Origin: Thermoplasmata archaeon
GTDB taxonomy: Archaea > Thermoplasmatota > Thermoplasmata > Thermoplasmatales > Thermoplasmataceae
Direction of reading: 5' to 3'
Length of the DNA: 58,851 nt
Assembly (NCBI GenBank): GCA_021833045.1
Contig: JAKBGP010000001.1
Coordinates: 1-58,851 of the forward strand
This document shows positions 51,671 through 58,851 of the stretch, piece by piece (within the stretch, counting starts at the first letter, position 1; each line of letters begins with the position of its first letter). Position numbers and translations under genes: made by a program. The notes below the pieces were generated by a model. It was not told where the DNA came from, did no database searches, and saw only the letters and a program-made list of their open reading frames with translations.

Positions 51671-53116
51671 ATGTCGGTTAAAAACGATTATGATTTAATT
51701 GTGGCTGGTGCTGGTCTGGCTGGAACTCTGGCAGCAACGATGGCCGCAAGAGGAGGAGTATCAGTTCTACTTGTTGATAGGAACGAGGAGAAGAATGTTG
51801 GTAGAAAAACTAACTGGGGCTGGACATGTGGTGATGCGGTTGCAGCATCCCATATAGACTATATAGAGGAGAACCTTGGAGTGAAGTTTTCAAGTCCTGA
51901 ACTAGATCTTCCGGTAGACGGAGTTATGGCTCTATCTCCAGATCTTAATTCCCGCTACCCTTTCGATGGGAAGGGTTTTTCACTTAACAGGCCAGTCTTT
52001 GAAAGAAAGCTTCTATCCATTGCAAGAAGCGAAAAGATTGATTACATGTCCAAATTCGAGGTTACTGGACCCATAGTTGAGGACGGTTTTATTAAGGGTA
52101 TAACAGGTAGAGATCAGGATGGAAAGAATGTAGAATTCAGATCAAAAATAGTTATTGATTCACTTGGTGTATCAACAGTTCTGAGGAGAAAACTACCTGA
52201 AAATAACTTTGTGGATAGAATGGTTGATATTGATGATATTGAGAGCACTGGCAGATATATTTATAATTTTGAGCTTGAGAAAGAGGACTCAAATTATTAT
52301 GATAGCAGATATGCATTAATCCATCTCAACAATGAACTTGCTCCTGGGGGTTATGGCTGGGTTTTTCCAAAGTCTAACGGAAAGGTGAATATAGGACTGG
52401 GTGTTCAGAAAAAGGCTCTTGATATAAGAAACAAGAAAATGGGAAGAAATGACAATCTGCAGACTCTCATAGACAACTACGTAAAGTGGCTTCCAAATTT
52501 CAAAAATCTAAGTGTTGATGAAACTGACAATAATGGAAAGGGTATATGGTCTGTTCCAGTTAGAAGACAGATGGAGAGCCTTGTTTACAATGGATACATG
52601 GGTGCAGGCGATAGCATGACCATGCCTAATCCAATCAGTGCAGGAGGCATTGGACCAGCACTTATTGCAGGAGTTATTGCAGGAAGAAATGCAGCACAAT
52701 CTATATCAAAGGGAGACGTGTCCATATCTGGTCTCTGGAAGTATAATCTTGACTTTAATGAAAAATACGGAATGAAAATGGCCGGAATGGAGGTTTTCAG
52801 GATTTATCTGCAATCAGTAAACAACGATATTCTGAATTATGGTATGAAAACGTTCCTGACTAAAAAGGAGGCCAGTGATCTGACTGTCGGAATGATTCCC
52901 GAGCTTTCTCTTGCAGGAAAAGCTAAGATGATAATAAAAGGGATGAAAAACATGAATGCGTTCTCAAATCTTGTATATACGGTGAGGAAGATGAATGAAA
53001 TGAACAAGATATACGAGAACTACCCCAAAACTCCAAAGGAATTTGATTCATTCAAGAAGAGAGTCGTTGAGGAAATAGAGAATACAAAGAAGAGATTTCC
53101 AACTTCACCACTCTAA
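51671..53116 (+). CDS. Geranylgeranyl reductase family flavoprotein (archaeal lipid saturation)
   Basis: 481 residues. The FAD motif is YDLIVAGAGLAGTLAATMAA, followed by VDRNEEKNVGRKTNWGWTCG. A YxWxFPKxxGxxNIGLGV-type block lies in GGYGWVFPKSNGKVNIGLGV. GYMGAGDSMTMPNPISAGGI closes the flavin site. The C-terminal 120 residues are helical. These enzymes hydrogenate the geranylgeranyl chains of ether lipids. It is closer to the canonical family than the shorter relative at 11505-12440. A single gene, stopping near the converging carB. Confidence 0.9.
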   Translation: MSVKNDYDLIVAGAGLAGTLAATMAARGGVSVLLVDRNEEKNVGRKTNWGWTCGDAVAASHIDYIEENLGVKFSSPELDLPVDGVMALSPDLNSRYPFDGKGFSLNRPVFERKLLSIARSEKIDYMSKFEVTGPIVEDGFIKGITGRDQDGKNVEFRSKIVIDSLGVSTVLRRKLPENNFVDRMVDIDDIESTGRYIYNFELEKEDSNYYDSRYALIHLNNELAPGGYGWVFPKSNGKVNIGLGVQKKALDIRNKKMGRNDNLQTLIDNYVKWLPNFKNLSVDETDNNGKGIWSVPVRRQMESLVYNGYMGAGDSMTMPNPISAGGIGPALIAGVIAGRNAAQSISKGDVSISGLWKYNLDFNEKYGMKMAGMEVFRIYLQSVNNDILNYGMKTFLTKKEASDLTVGMIPELSLAGKAKMIIKGMKNMNAFSNLVYTVRKMNEMNKIYENYPKTPKEFDSFKKRVVEEIENTKKRFPTSPL

Positions 53117-53130
53117 AATTAATAATATTA

Positions 53131-56127
53131 TTATTTTACTATGAATTCCCATATATACTGGTTGTTTATTAGTGGTATTTTTTTAACATCTGCCATATGC
53201 GATATTTCTTTCCTTAGATGACTGTCAGTACTGCAAATCACATTTATGTTATCAGATGAATTTATAATTTTAATGGCATCCTCCTCTTTTATTTCCATTT
53301 TTCCATTTTCATCAAAGAGCAAGATGTGATCTTTTTCGTAAAATATGTATCTCTCAGAACGAATTCTTAAAAATGATTTGATCTTCTCCTTTAATAAATC
53401 AAATGTTGGTGCCCTTACCATAGCTTCCCCTGTAGATCTCATCTCTGCGGAGAGAAGGTAGTCACTATCATGAAATCGATTAAAAGGAAATACCGGTATC
53501 TTAACCGCATAGTCCTTAACATCTTCCTCTTTGATAATACAGTCCTTACCAAGGAGCATTGCGATCCCATTTTCAACCCAGTTTACACCTGACCACTTAC
53601 TAATAAATGGAACGGTCCTGCTTGCTCTTGCATTGAGTTCGATGACATAAAGCTGACCATCCTTTTCCATAAACTGAATGTTTGTAAATCCAGTTATGGC
53701 GTAAAAGTTCAGAAACTTTGCAGCAATATCTTTCATCTTTTCTTCAAGTTCCTTATGGGGTATATCTGGACCACAAATTGCCATTGAATCCCCTGAGTGA
53801 ATTCCAGCCGGTTCAATTTGTTTTAATATTCCTGCAACCAGAAGCTGATCATTATTACTTATGAAATCCATATCATATTCAGTGGCCTGTTCAATTAGCT
53901 CAGAAATTAATAATGGGAATTTAACAGCACTCTTTTTCATTTTATTTACGAATATTTCAATATCTGCTGAGGTTCGGCTCACGAACATTGAAGAGCCTCC
54001 AATTATGAAGCTGCCCCTAATAATTACACTGTTCTGCAACAATCTTGATTTTTCAACTATTTCCTTAAGACTGAATGCCTCATGCCACCTGGCCTGTGTT
54101 ATACCCAGCTGATCGAGGTCCCTTGAGAATGCTGACCTGTTCTCAATTCTGGCTATGGAAGAAGGCTTTGTTCCCATAATTATATCTTCACCGTATATTT
54201 TTCCAATCTCATATGCCATGTTTTGCCCAGTCTGACCTGAGAACTGGATGATTATTCCATATGGCTTCCTTTTTTCGATTATTCCGCTCACATATTCGAG
54301 TGAAATAGGATCAAAATATAGTTCGTCAGATGTGTTAAAATCAGTGGATACAGTTTCCGGATTAGAATTTATCATCAGTGATCTGTAACCAAATTTTTTT
54401 AGTGCCTGAATTGCTTTTACGGAACTGTAATCAAATTCAAGCCCCTGTCCAATCCTGTTTGGACCTGATCCAAGGATTAGTACAGAATCCTTCTTCCAGG
54501 GACCACACTCATCATCCTCATAATATGTAGAATAGAGATATTTTGTCCTTGAACTGAATTCAGATGAAGATGAATCGATCATCCTGAAGCTTGGAAAAAG
54601 AGAAACTCTCTTTCTCATTAATAGGATTTCATACTCGCTTATTCCAGATCTCCAGGAGATTACTCTATCAGGATAGCCATATCTTTTAAGTTCCGGCAGA
54701 TATTCCTCAATATTTTCTGCACACTTTCCAAGAAATTTGAACATATTAGATAGTCTATTGACTATATTTATTTGCCAGCCTGTTAATTCAGCAATCTTTT
54801 CAGAATCAATCTCCATATTCATTGCAGATATTATATATCCAAGCCTCTCCCAGTTTGCTGTTTTTAAATTACTAAATGTCTCATCCCTATCTACTTTTGA
54901 GAAGTATTTGCTGAAATCAAGCTCTGTCGATACTAAAGCCTTAAGAAAAGCTTCCTCGAAGGATCTTCCTATGCCCATAGCCTCTCCTGTGGATTTCATG
55001 GATATTCCGATGGTACCTGAATCAGAGAATTTTCCAACTGGCCATATGGGAATTTTCACTATTACATAATCCATTGAAGGTTCAAAGGAAGCGGATGTGT
55101 TTTCAGTTATGGGATTAGAAATAGAAAAGAGGGAATCACCTAAAATTACCATTGTTGCAACCTTGGCTATAGGATAACCACTTGCCTTGGAAGCAAGAGC
55201 CGAAGATCTGGATGTACGGGGGTTAATTTCAACAACGAAGAAAATTTCACTTTCCAGATCTACTGCAAACTGAACATTGCATGCTCCAACTATACCGACT
55301 ATGTCAGCTATATCCAGTGCTGTTTTTCTCATTTTCTGATGAATATTATCTGGAATCGTAAGGGATGGTGTAACGACTATGCTCTCCCCTGTATGTACTC
55401 CCATAGGATCAAGATTTTCCATGTTGCATACCATGATGCTATTTCCTCTATGATCTCTGATGACTTCATACTCCATTTCAATGAGTCCCAACAGGGATTT
55501 CTCTATTTCCACAGATTTCTGAGTTGAATCTGAAAATATTTCATCTAGAACTGAGATCAGCTCTGAACTATCATTAATGATTTTTCCTGAAAGTCCTCCA
55601 AGAGAAAAGGATGTTCTGAGAATAACCGGAAAGTAATCAATTTCTGTTGCAACTTCCCTGTAGTTGCTCCTTTTGAGGGAAACAGACCATGGTATTGTTA
55701 TGCCATTTTTTTCCATTACTGAATGGAATAATTCCCTGTCTTCTGCTATTCTTATGGATTCTGGCTGCGTTCCTAAAATTTTTACGTTTTTTTCCCTAAG
55801 ATAACCACTGTTATGAAGTTCCATTACAAGATTCAGAGCTGTCTGTCCTCCCATTGATCCTATTATGTGGGTCACTCCCTCGGTTTCAATTATACGTTCT
55901 GCATTATCCACGTTTATGGGTTCAATATATACCCTGTCTGCGTTGTAATTATCAGTCTGAATTGTTGCTGGATTAGAATTAAGGAGGATTGTGTAAATGC
56001 TTCTTTCCCTTAATATCCTGCATGCCTGAGTTCCTGCATAATCAAATTCTGCAGATTGCCCTATAACCACAGGACCTGAACCAATCACAAGTACCCTCAT
56101 AACCTCTTCACTAGTTTCTGATACCAT
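53131..56127 (-). CDS. carB: Carbamoyl-phosphate synthase large subunit, shortened C-terminus
   Basis: 998 residues with two ATP-grasp halves: RVLVIGSGPVVIGQSAEFDY and VLILGSGPNRIGQGLEFDYS open them. Glycine loops and metal-binding EINPRTSRSSALASKASG and ELNARASRTVPFISKWSG are intact. It makes carbamoyl phosphate from bicarbonate, ATP and ammonia passed from CarA. Bacterial CarB is about 1070 residues. Here the C-terminal MGS-like regulatory domain is cut to roughly 75 residues, suggesting altered or lost allosteric control. GGAG about 8 nt before the ATG at 56127 supports this start; an ATG at 56100 is the alternative. Confidence 0.95.
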   Translation of the reverse strand: MVSETSEEVMRVLVIGSGPVVIGQSAEFDYAGTQACRILRERSIYTILLNSNPATIQTDNYNADRVYIEPINVDNAERIIETEGVTHIIGSMGGQTALNLVMELHNSGYLREKNVKILGTQPESIRIAEDRELFHSVMEKNGITIPWSVSLKRSNYREVATEIDYFPVILRTSFSLGGLSGKIINDSSELISVLDEIFSDSTQKSVEIEKSLLGLIEMEYEVIRDHRGNSIMVCNMENLDPMGVHTGESIVVTPSLTIPDNIHQKMRKTALDIADIVGIVGACNVQFAVDLESEIFFVVEINPRTSRSSALASKASGYPIAKVATMVILGDSLFSISNPITENTSASFEPSMDYVIVKIPIWPVGKFSDSGTIGISMKSTGEAMGIGRSFEEAFLKALVSTELDFSKYFSKVDRDETFSNLKTANWERLGYIISAMNMEIDSEKIAELTGWQINIVNRLSNMFKFLGKCAENIEEYLPELKRYGYPDRVISWRSGISEYEILLMRKRVSLFPSFRMIDSSSSEFSSRTKYLYSTYYEDDECGPWKKDSVLILGSGPNRIGQGLEFDYSSVKAIQALKKFGYRSLMINSNPETVSTDFNTSDELYFDPISLEYVSGIIEKRKPYGIIIQFSGQTGQNMAYEIGKIYGEDIIMGTKPSSIARIENRSAFSRDLDQLGITQARWHEAFSLKEIVEKSRLLQNSVIIRGSFIIGGSSMFVSRTSADIEIFVNKMKKSAVKFPLLISELIEQATEYDMDFISNNDQLLVAGILKQIEPAGIHSGDSMAICGPDIPHKELEEKMKDIAAKFLNFYAITGFTNIQFMEKDGQLYVIELNARASRTVPFISKWSGVNWVENGIAMLLGKDCIIKEEDVKDYAVKIPVFPFNRFHDSDYLLSAEMRSTGEAMVRAPTFDLLKEKIKSFLRIRSERYIFYEKDHILLFDENGKMEIKEEDAIKIINSSDNINVICSTDSHLRKEISHMADVKKIPLINNQYIWEFIVK

Positions 56128-57157
56128 CCATTACACTCCTCATTAAATTAAAAAATCCGGTGCTATCCCTTGGTCCAGGCGAGCCTTCGGGATGAAACTG
56201 TGCGCTTAGAAGCATTTTGTCCTCTATTCCCATCATTTCAGGAGTGCCGTCATTCAGGTCCCTGTACATTATATCCACTCCCTTAATATTCAGTGAATCT
56301 TCTGCTATTCTGAAATTATGGTTATGTGATGTAATAAACGATCTTTGTCCATTCCAAACAGAATGATTTGAACCATGATGACCGAATTTCATCTTTTCTA
56401 TCCTGCCTCCAATAACCTCACCAATTATCTGGTGTCCTAAACAAACACCAAAGACTGGTACCTTACCTATCACATTTTTCAGTTCTCCCTTGAGTTCACT
56501 GAATACTTTGTTACCTGGATCGCCGGGACCGTTTGACAGAAAGATTCCATCATAATCTTCATAGTTTTTTGGAAGATTGAAGATATTCACAACTTCAAGA
56601 TCGCCTAGCTGTGAAACTTCCCTTAGGAGTGATGTCTTTGTCCCCATGTCAATAAAGAGAATGTTCTTATTACCTTTGCCCATAATATTATACGATTCTC
56701 CTGTTGAAAATTTTTTTATTAAATCCTCAGTATCCATTTCTGAGAAGTGATCTGGCATCCTATCTGTAGAGCTTATGATCCCCTTAAGATTACCAGAATC
56801 CCTTATTTTTTGGGTTAACTTTCTGGTATCAATACCATATATTCCTGGAACATGTTTCAATTTTAATAGATCATCCAGAATCTTAAAAGTACCGTTTCCT
56901 GGAATGATTCCATCCTTGATCACTATTCCACTTGCGCTTATCCCATCACTCTGGGCTACATCCTTCATATAGTCATAGTAAAACATTGAGGGAAAGTTGA
57001 AAACTATGATCTGACCTCCATATGATGGATCAGTCATTATTTCATAATATCCTGTGAAAGATGTATTAAAGACCAGTTCACCTGTTGAATTGTCACATGA
57101 ACCAAATGCCTTCCCCTCAAAGGACGAGCCATCCTCGAGAAGAAGGTATCTTCTCAC
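56111..57157 (-). CDS. carA: Carbamoyl-phosphate synthase small subunit
   Basis: About 348 residues. The N-terminal CarA domain (LEDGSSFEGKAFG, SYGGQIIVFNFPSMFYYDYM, GIDTRKLTQKIRD) is followed by a class I glutamine amidotransferase with the nucleophile Cys in FGVCLGHQIIGE, and His and Glu in AQFHPEGSPGPRD. It releases ammonia from glutamine for CarB. The GTG at 57157 is chosen because AAAGGAGGT lies 8 nt upstream. An in-frame TTG at 57166 overlaps that site. carB overlaps the 3' end by 17 nt. Confidence 0.94.
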   Translation of the reverse strand: MRRYLLLEDGSSFEGKAFGSCDNSTGELVFNTSFTGYYEIMTDPSYGGQIIVFNFPSMFYYDYMKDVAQSDGISASGIVIKDGIIPGNGTFKILDDLLKLKHVPGIYGIDTRKLTQKIRDSGNLKGIISSTDRMPDHFSEMDTEDLIKKFSTGESYNIMGKGNKNILFIDMGTKTSLLREVSQLGDLEVVNIFNLPKNYEDYDGIFLSNGPGDPGNKVFSELKGELKNVIGKVPVFGVCLGHQIIGEVIGGRIEKMKFGHHGSNHSVWNGQRSFITSHNHNFRIAEDSLNIKGVDIMYRDLNDGTPEMMGIEDKMLLSAQFHPEGSPGPRDSTGFFNLMRSVMDGIRN

Positions 57158-57180
57158 TTCAGGCAACCTCCTTTATTCAT
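57154..57180 (-). promoter_or_regulatory. Possible leader mini-ORF overlapping the carA start
   Basis: An ATG at 57180 opens an 8-codon frame (MNKGGCLK) whose TGA overlaps the carA GTG (GTGA). It encloses the carA Shine-Dalgarno site, so its translation could influence carA initiation. Confidence 0.3.
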
Positions 57181-57320
57181 GACGCGGACATACCCAGAGA
57201 AATCCTTGCAAAATTTGTTGTAGTTTCTCTGTTTCATTAGACCCTAAAAAGACTGATTATTCTTTCGTATAAAAATATTGGCACAACTGGATCAGGTATC
57301 ATTAATCAAACAGGGAAAAG

Positions 57321-57330
57321 ATAATAATTG
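57321..57330 (+). promoter_or_regulatory. TATA-like box for the membrane protein at 57350
   Basis: ATAATAATTG centred 25 nt before the ATG at 57350; decides that start over an upstream in-frame TTG at 57332. Confidence 0.45.
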
Positions 57331-57349
57331 ATTGTTACGATTGCAACCG

Positions 57350-57961
57350 ATGAAATTCACCTATGCAAGTGGCAAGGTAGATTCTGGCACGGGAGAATTT
57401 GCATCGATCACCAGGTCAGGATTTGCCGGAAACCTATCAATAAATATTTCAGGTAACTTCAATGCAATAATAAAAAGAAACACTGCGGGGCTTGTAATTT
57501 ACGATTCAAATGGGAAAGCAGGAATTATAAAAAGAAACCTTAACGTTGTTATTGGAAATGAAGAATATTTCGTCAAATTGAATGAACTTGGTTCAATTGT
57601 TTCAAAGAAAAGTTCTGAAACGGCCATACGTGATTCAAATGCCAGTGTTCTTACAATTAGAAGAGAGAATAATGATGTTGTAGCGGAAATAAACGACCGT
57701 AAATACACTCTTCTGGCGATGATATATCTCGCCCTAACAGGTTATTTTGAGAAAAGCATTCCAAAAATGCCCAGTCCATTTTCCAGAAGAAACGATGTTA
57801 TTTCCAATGTAATGATCGTGGCAGCAATTCTAGTGTTTATTTTTCTTAACACGAAATATATAGGTGGTGTTTATGGAGGTCTTGCGCTAACAGTTCTGAT
57901 CCTCATTGGTGCATTTATACTAAGAAGGATACCCCCCATGATGAAAGAGAATCCAGAGTAA
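57350..57961 (+). CDS. Membrane protein with beta-rich N-terminal domain
   Basis: About 203 residues. A Gly/Ser-rich beta-strand region (TYASGKVDSGTGEFASITRS, GNLSINISGNF, AGLVIYDSNGKAGIIKRNLN) resembles cytosolic lipid-binding or LURP-like barrels. Two close C-terminal helices follow (VMIVAAILVFIFLN, GLALTVLILIGAFIL). I recognise no family. It is divergent from carAB, with its own TATA box. Confidence 0.6.
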   Translation: MKFTYASGKVDSGTGEFASITRSGFAGNLSINISGNFNAIIKRNTAGLVIYDSNGKAGIIKRNLNVVIGNEEYFVKLNELGSIVSKKSSETAIRDSNASVLTIRRENNDVVAEINDRKYTLLAMIYLALTGYFEKSIPKMPSPFSRRNDVISNVMIVAAILVFIFLNTKYIGGVYGGLALTVLILIGAFILRRIPPMMKENPE

Positions 57962-58034
57962 GAGCATTGAAATTATTCTCCTAATTGGTAAAATCACAAA
58001 AACCTCTCTCATAGACCTTTTTTGTTATATTTAA

Positions 58035-58851
58035 CTATTGAACTTTCTTTAGTTTTTCAAGCATTTGTATCCTTTTTGCAGGATGAGGATGATCACTAAA
58101 AATTGACTGCGAAAGTGATATTTTCATATGCTTCCATTCCTCTAAAAGTCTCCTGTGATCTTTCATTTCTCCCTGATCAAGCCCTGAAAACATCAGCATA
58201 CTGCTTGTTGAACTTCCTGCACTTTTTCTAAGATGCTTTTTCTGGGGTGTTGAGGCTACAATTTTAGCGAGAGCAGTCTGTAGGTTTTCGGCTCCACCGG
58301 GTATTGTTTGGGCTGAATTTACATCGGCATATGACTCCCTCATCCTGTTAACCCCAAGGATCATGATATTGAATACAAAACTCACACCCATCATTACCAG
58401 TGCTATTATGAATATTGAACCGTTACCACCCTTTCTTCCTCCTCCAAATAACATGGAATATCCAAAGTAGAAGATTATGGTTGGTATCAAACCTATTGCC
58501 AGTAAGAGCGCAACATCATGATGCTTAAGATGCCCAATTTCGTGACCCATTACAGCTTCAACCTCATCTCTATTGAGAATGTTAAGGAGACCTCTTGTCA
58601 CTGCCATTCTTCTTCCTGAAAGAAGGGAACCGTATGCAAATGCATTTGCTACTGGAGTTTCGGCAATGAAAAGTTCCGGAACCCTCTGGTTATTATAGCT
58701 GCATACCTGCTGTAAGGAAGCATACAGCCATGCGGTTGATGGATCCTGTGGATTTACCTTTCTCAGATGATACATTCTTCCTATAATATATGGAGAAAGA
58801 AGATATTGAGCAATGTCCATTATGAACACAATCACAAGTATTATTCCAAGA
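58035..58851 (-). CDS. htpX: HtpX-like M48 zinc metalloprotease (5' end beyond window)
   Basis: At least 272 codons; the frame continues open past 58851, so the N-terminal membrane helices are cut off. Zinc motif HEIGH lies in AVMGHEIGHLKHHD, the third ligand Glu in MRESYADVNSA, and the PELFIAETPVANAFAYGSLL strand is the family's N-A-F-A substrate edge. Membrane helices follow the HEIGH (LLLAIGLIPTIIFYFGYSML, IIALVMMGVSFVFNIMILGV). It degrades damaged membrane proteins. A GTG at 58835 is in frame but would remove the first helix. Confidence 0.93.
   Translation of the reverse strand, partial: LGIILVIVFIMDIAQYLLSPYIIGRMYHLRKVNPQDPSTAWLYASLQQVCSYNNQRVPELFIAETPVANAFAYGSLLSGRRMAVTRGLLNILNRDEVEAVMGHEIGHLKHHDVALLLAIGLIPTIIFYFGYSMLFGGGRKGGNGSIFIIALVMMGVSFVFNIMILGVNRMRESYADVNSAQTIPGGAENLQTALAKIVASTPQKKHLRKSAGSSTSSMLMFSGLDQGEMKDHRRLLEEWKHMKISLSQSIFSDHPHPAKRIQMLEKLKKVQ

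Noticed and set aside
1..58851. CRISPR arrays, rRNA genes, riboswitches
   Set aside because: No regularly spaced repeats, rRNA core sequences or recognisable riboswitch structures were seen.

Overview
This window is AT-rich archaeal DNA. The gene content points to the Thermoplasmatales (a Ferroplasma-, Acidiplasma- or Cuniculiplasma-like acidophile): aPelota, aRadA, TFS, an SBDS-exosome superoperon, type II archaeal GAPDH, two geranylgeranyl-reductase-type flavoproteins, archaeal SepF, surface proteins full of N-glycosylation sites, and a complete oligopeptide transporter. The genus is inference. Many first genes of transcription units have a TATA-like box centred about 25-28 nt before the start codon, which indicates leaderless mRNAs. 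Downstream genes instead use GGAGG/GGTGA Shine-Dalgarno sites, often lying on the stop codon of the gene before.

Layout. 1-2.5 kb: the 5' edge of an aldehyde dehydrogenase, a 2-phosphoglycerate-kinase-like P-loop protein paired with an isochorismatase-fold protein that lacks its nucleophile, and a stomatin/SPFH protein. 2.7 kb: a 34-residue Cys-rich ORF. 3.2-9.7 kb (minus): an information-processing superoperon, SBDS > Rrp4 > Rrp41 > Rrp42 > L37Ae > RpoP > Pus10 > L21e > RpoF > DUF655 > KsgA. 9.8-11.5 kb (plus): TFS and SRP54. 11.5-15.1 kb: a FAD reductase, endonuclease III, SDR, VOC and a metallo-beta-lactamase-like protein.

15.2-18.7 kb is an accessory patch beside tRNA-Leu(UAG). It holds a decayed DDE transposase, an intact three-gene operon of unknown function, and a wrecked HsdR_N-type PD-(D/E)XK nuclease. 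18.9-20.9 kb: UbiX, a Mut7-C RNase that appears to start at ATT, and Pelota.

20.9-37.1 kb is a peptide-use and surface locus on the minus strand. It contains a substrate-binding protein, DppB, a DppC with a propeller-like insertion of about 450 residues, a fused DppD-DppF ATPase, a small membrane protein, a penicillin-acylase-family Ntn hydrolase, another membrane protein, a 1205-residue surface protein with a cytoplasmic winged-helix-like tail, and a small exported protein.

37.4-41.5 kb: a PAC2 > GAPDH > RadA > HTH-ACT > SepF operon with a palindrome over its TATA box. 41.5-42.5 kb is decayed DNA that includes a group II intron reverse transcriptase remnant. 42.6-46.4 kb is a coupled five-gene ABC-2 export operon with three exported or anchored proteins of unknown type, the best candidate here for an undescribed system. 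46.4-47.3 kb is decayed.

47.3-58.9 kb is housekeeping: a GT2 glycosyltransferase, glycyl-tRNA synthetase with a four-CBS protein, SfsA, a geranylgeranyl reductase, CarAB (CarB has a shortened C-terminal regulatory domain), a membrane protein, and an HtpX protease cut by the window end.
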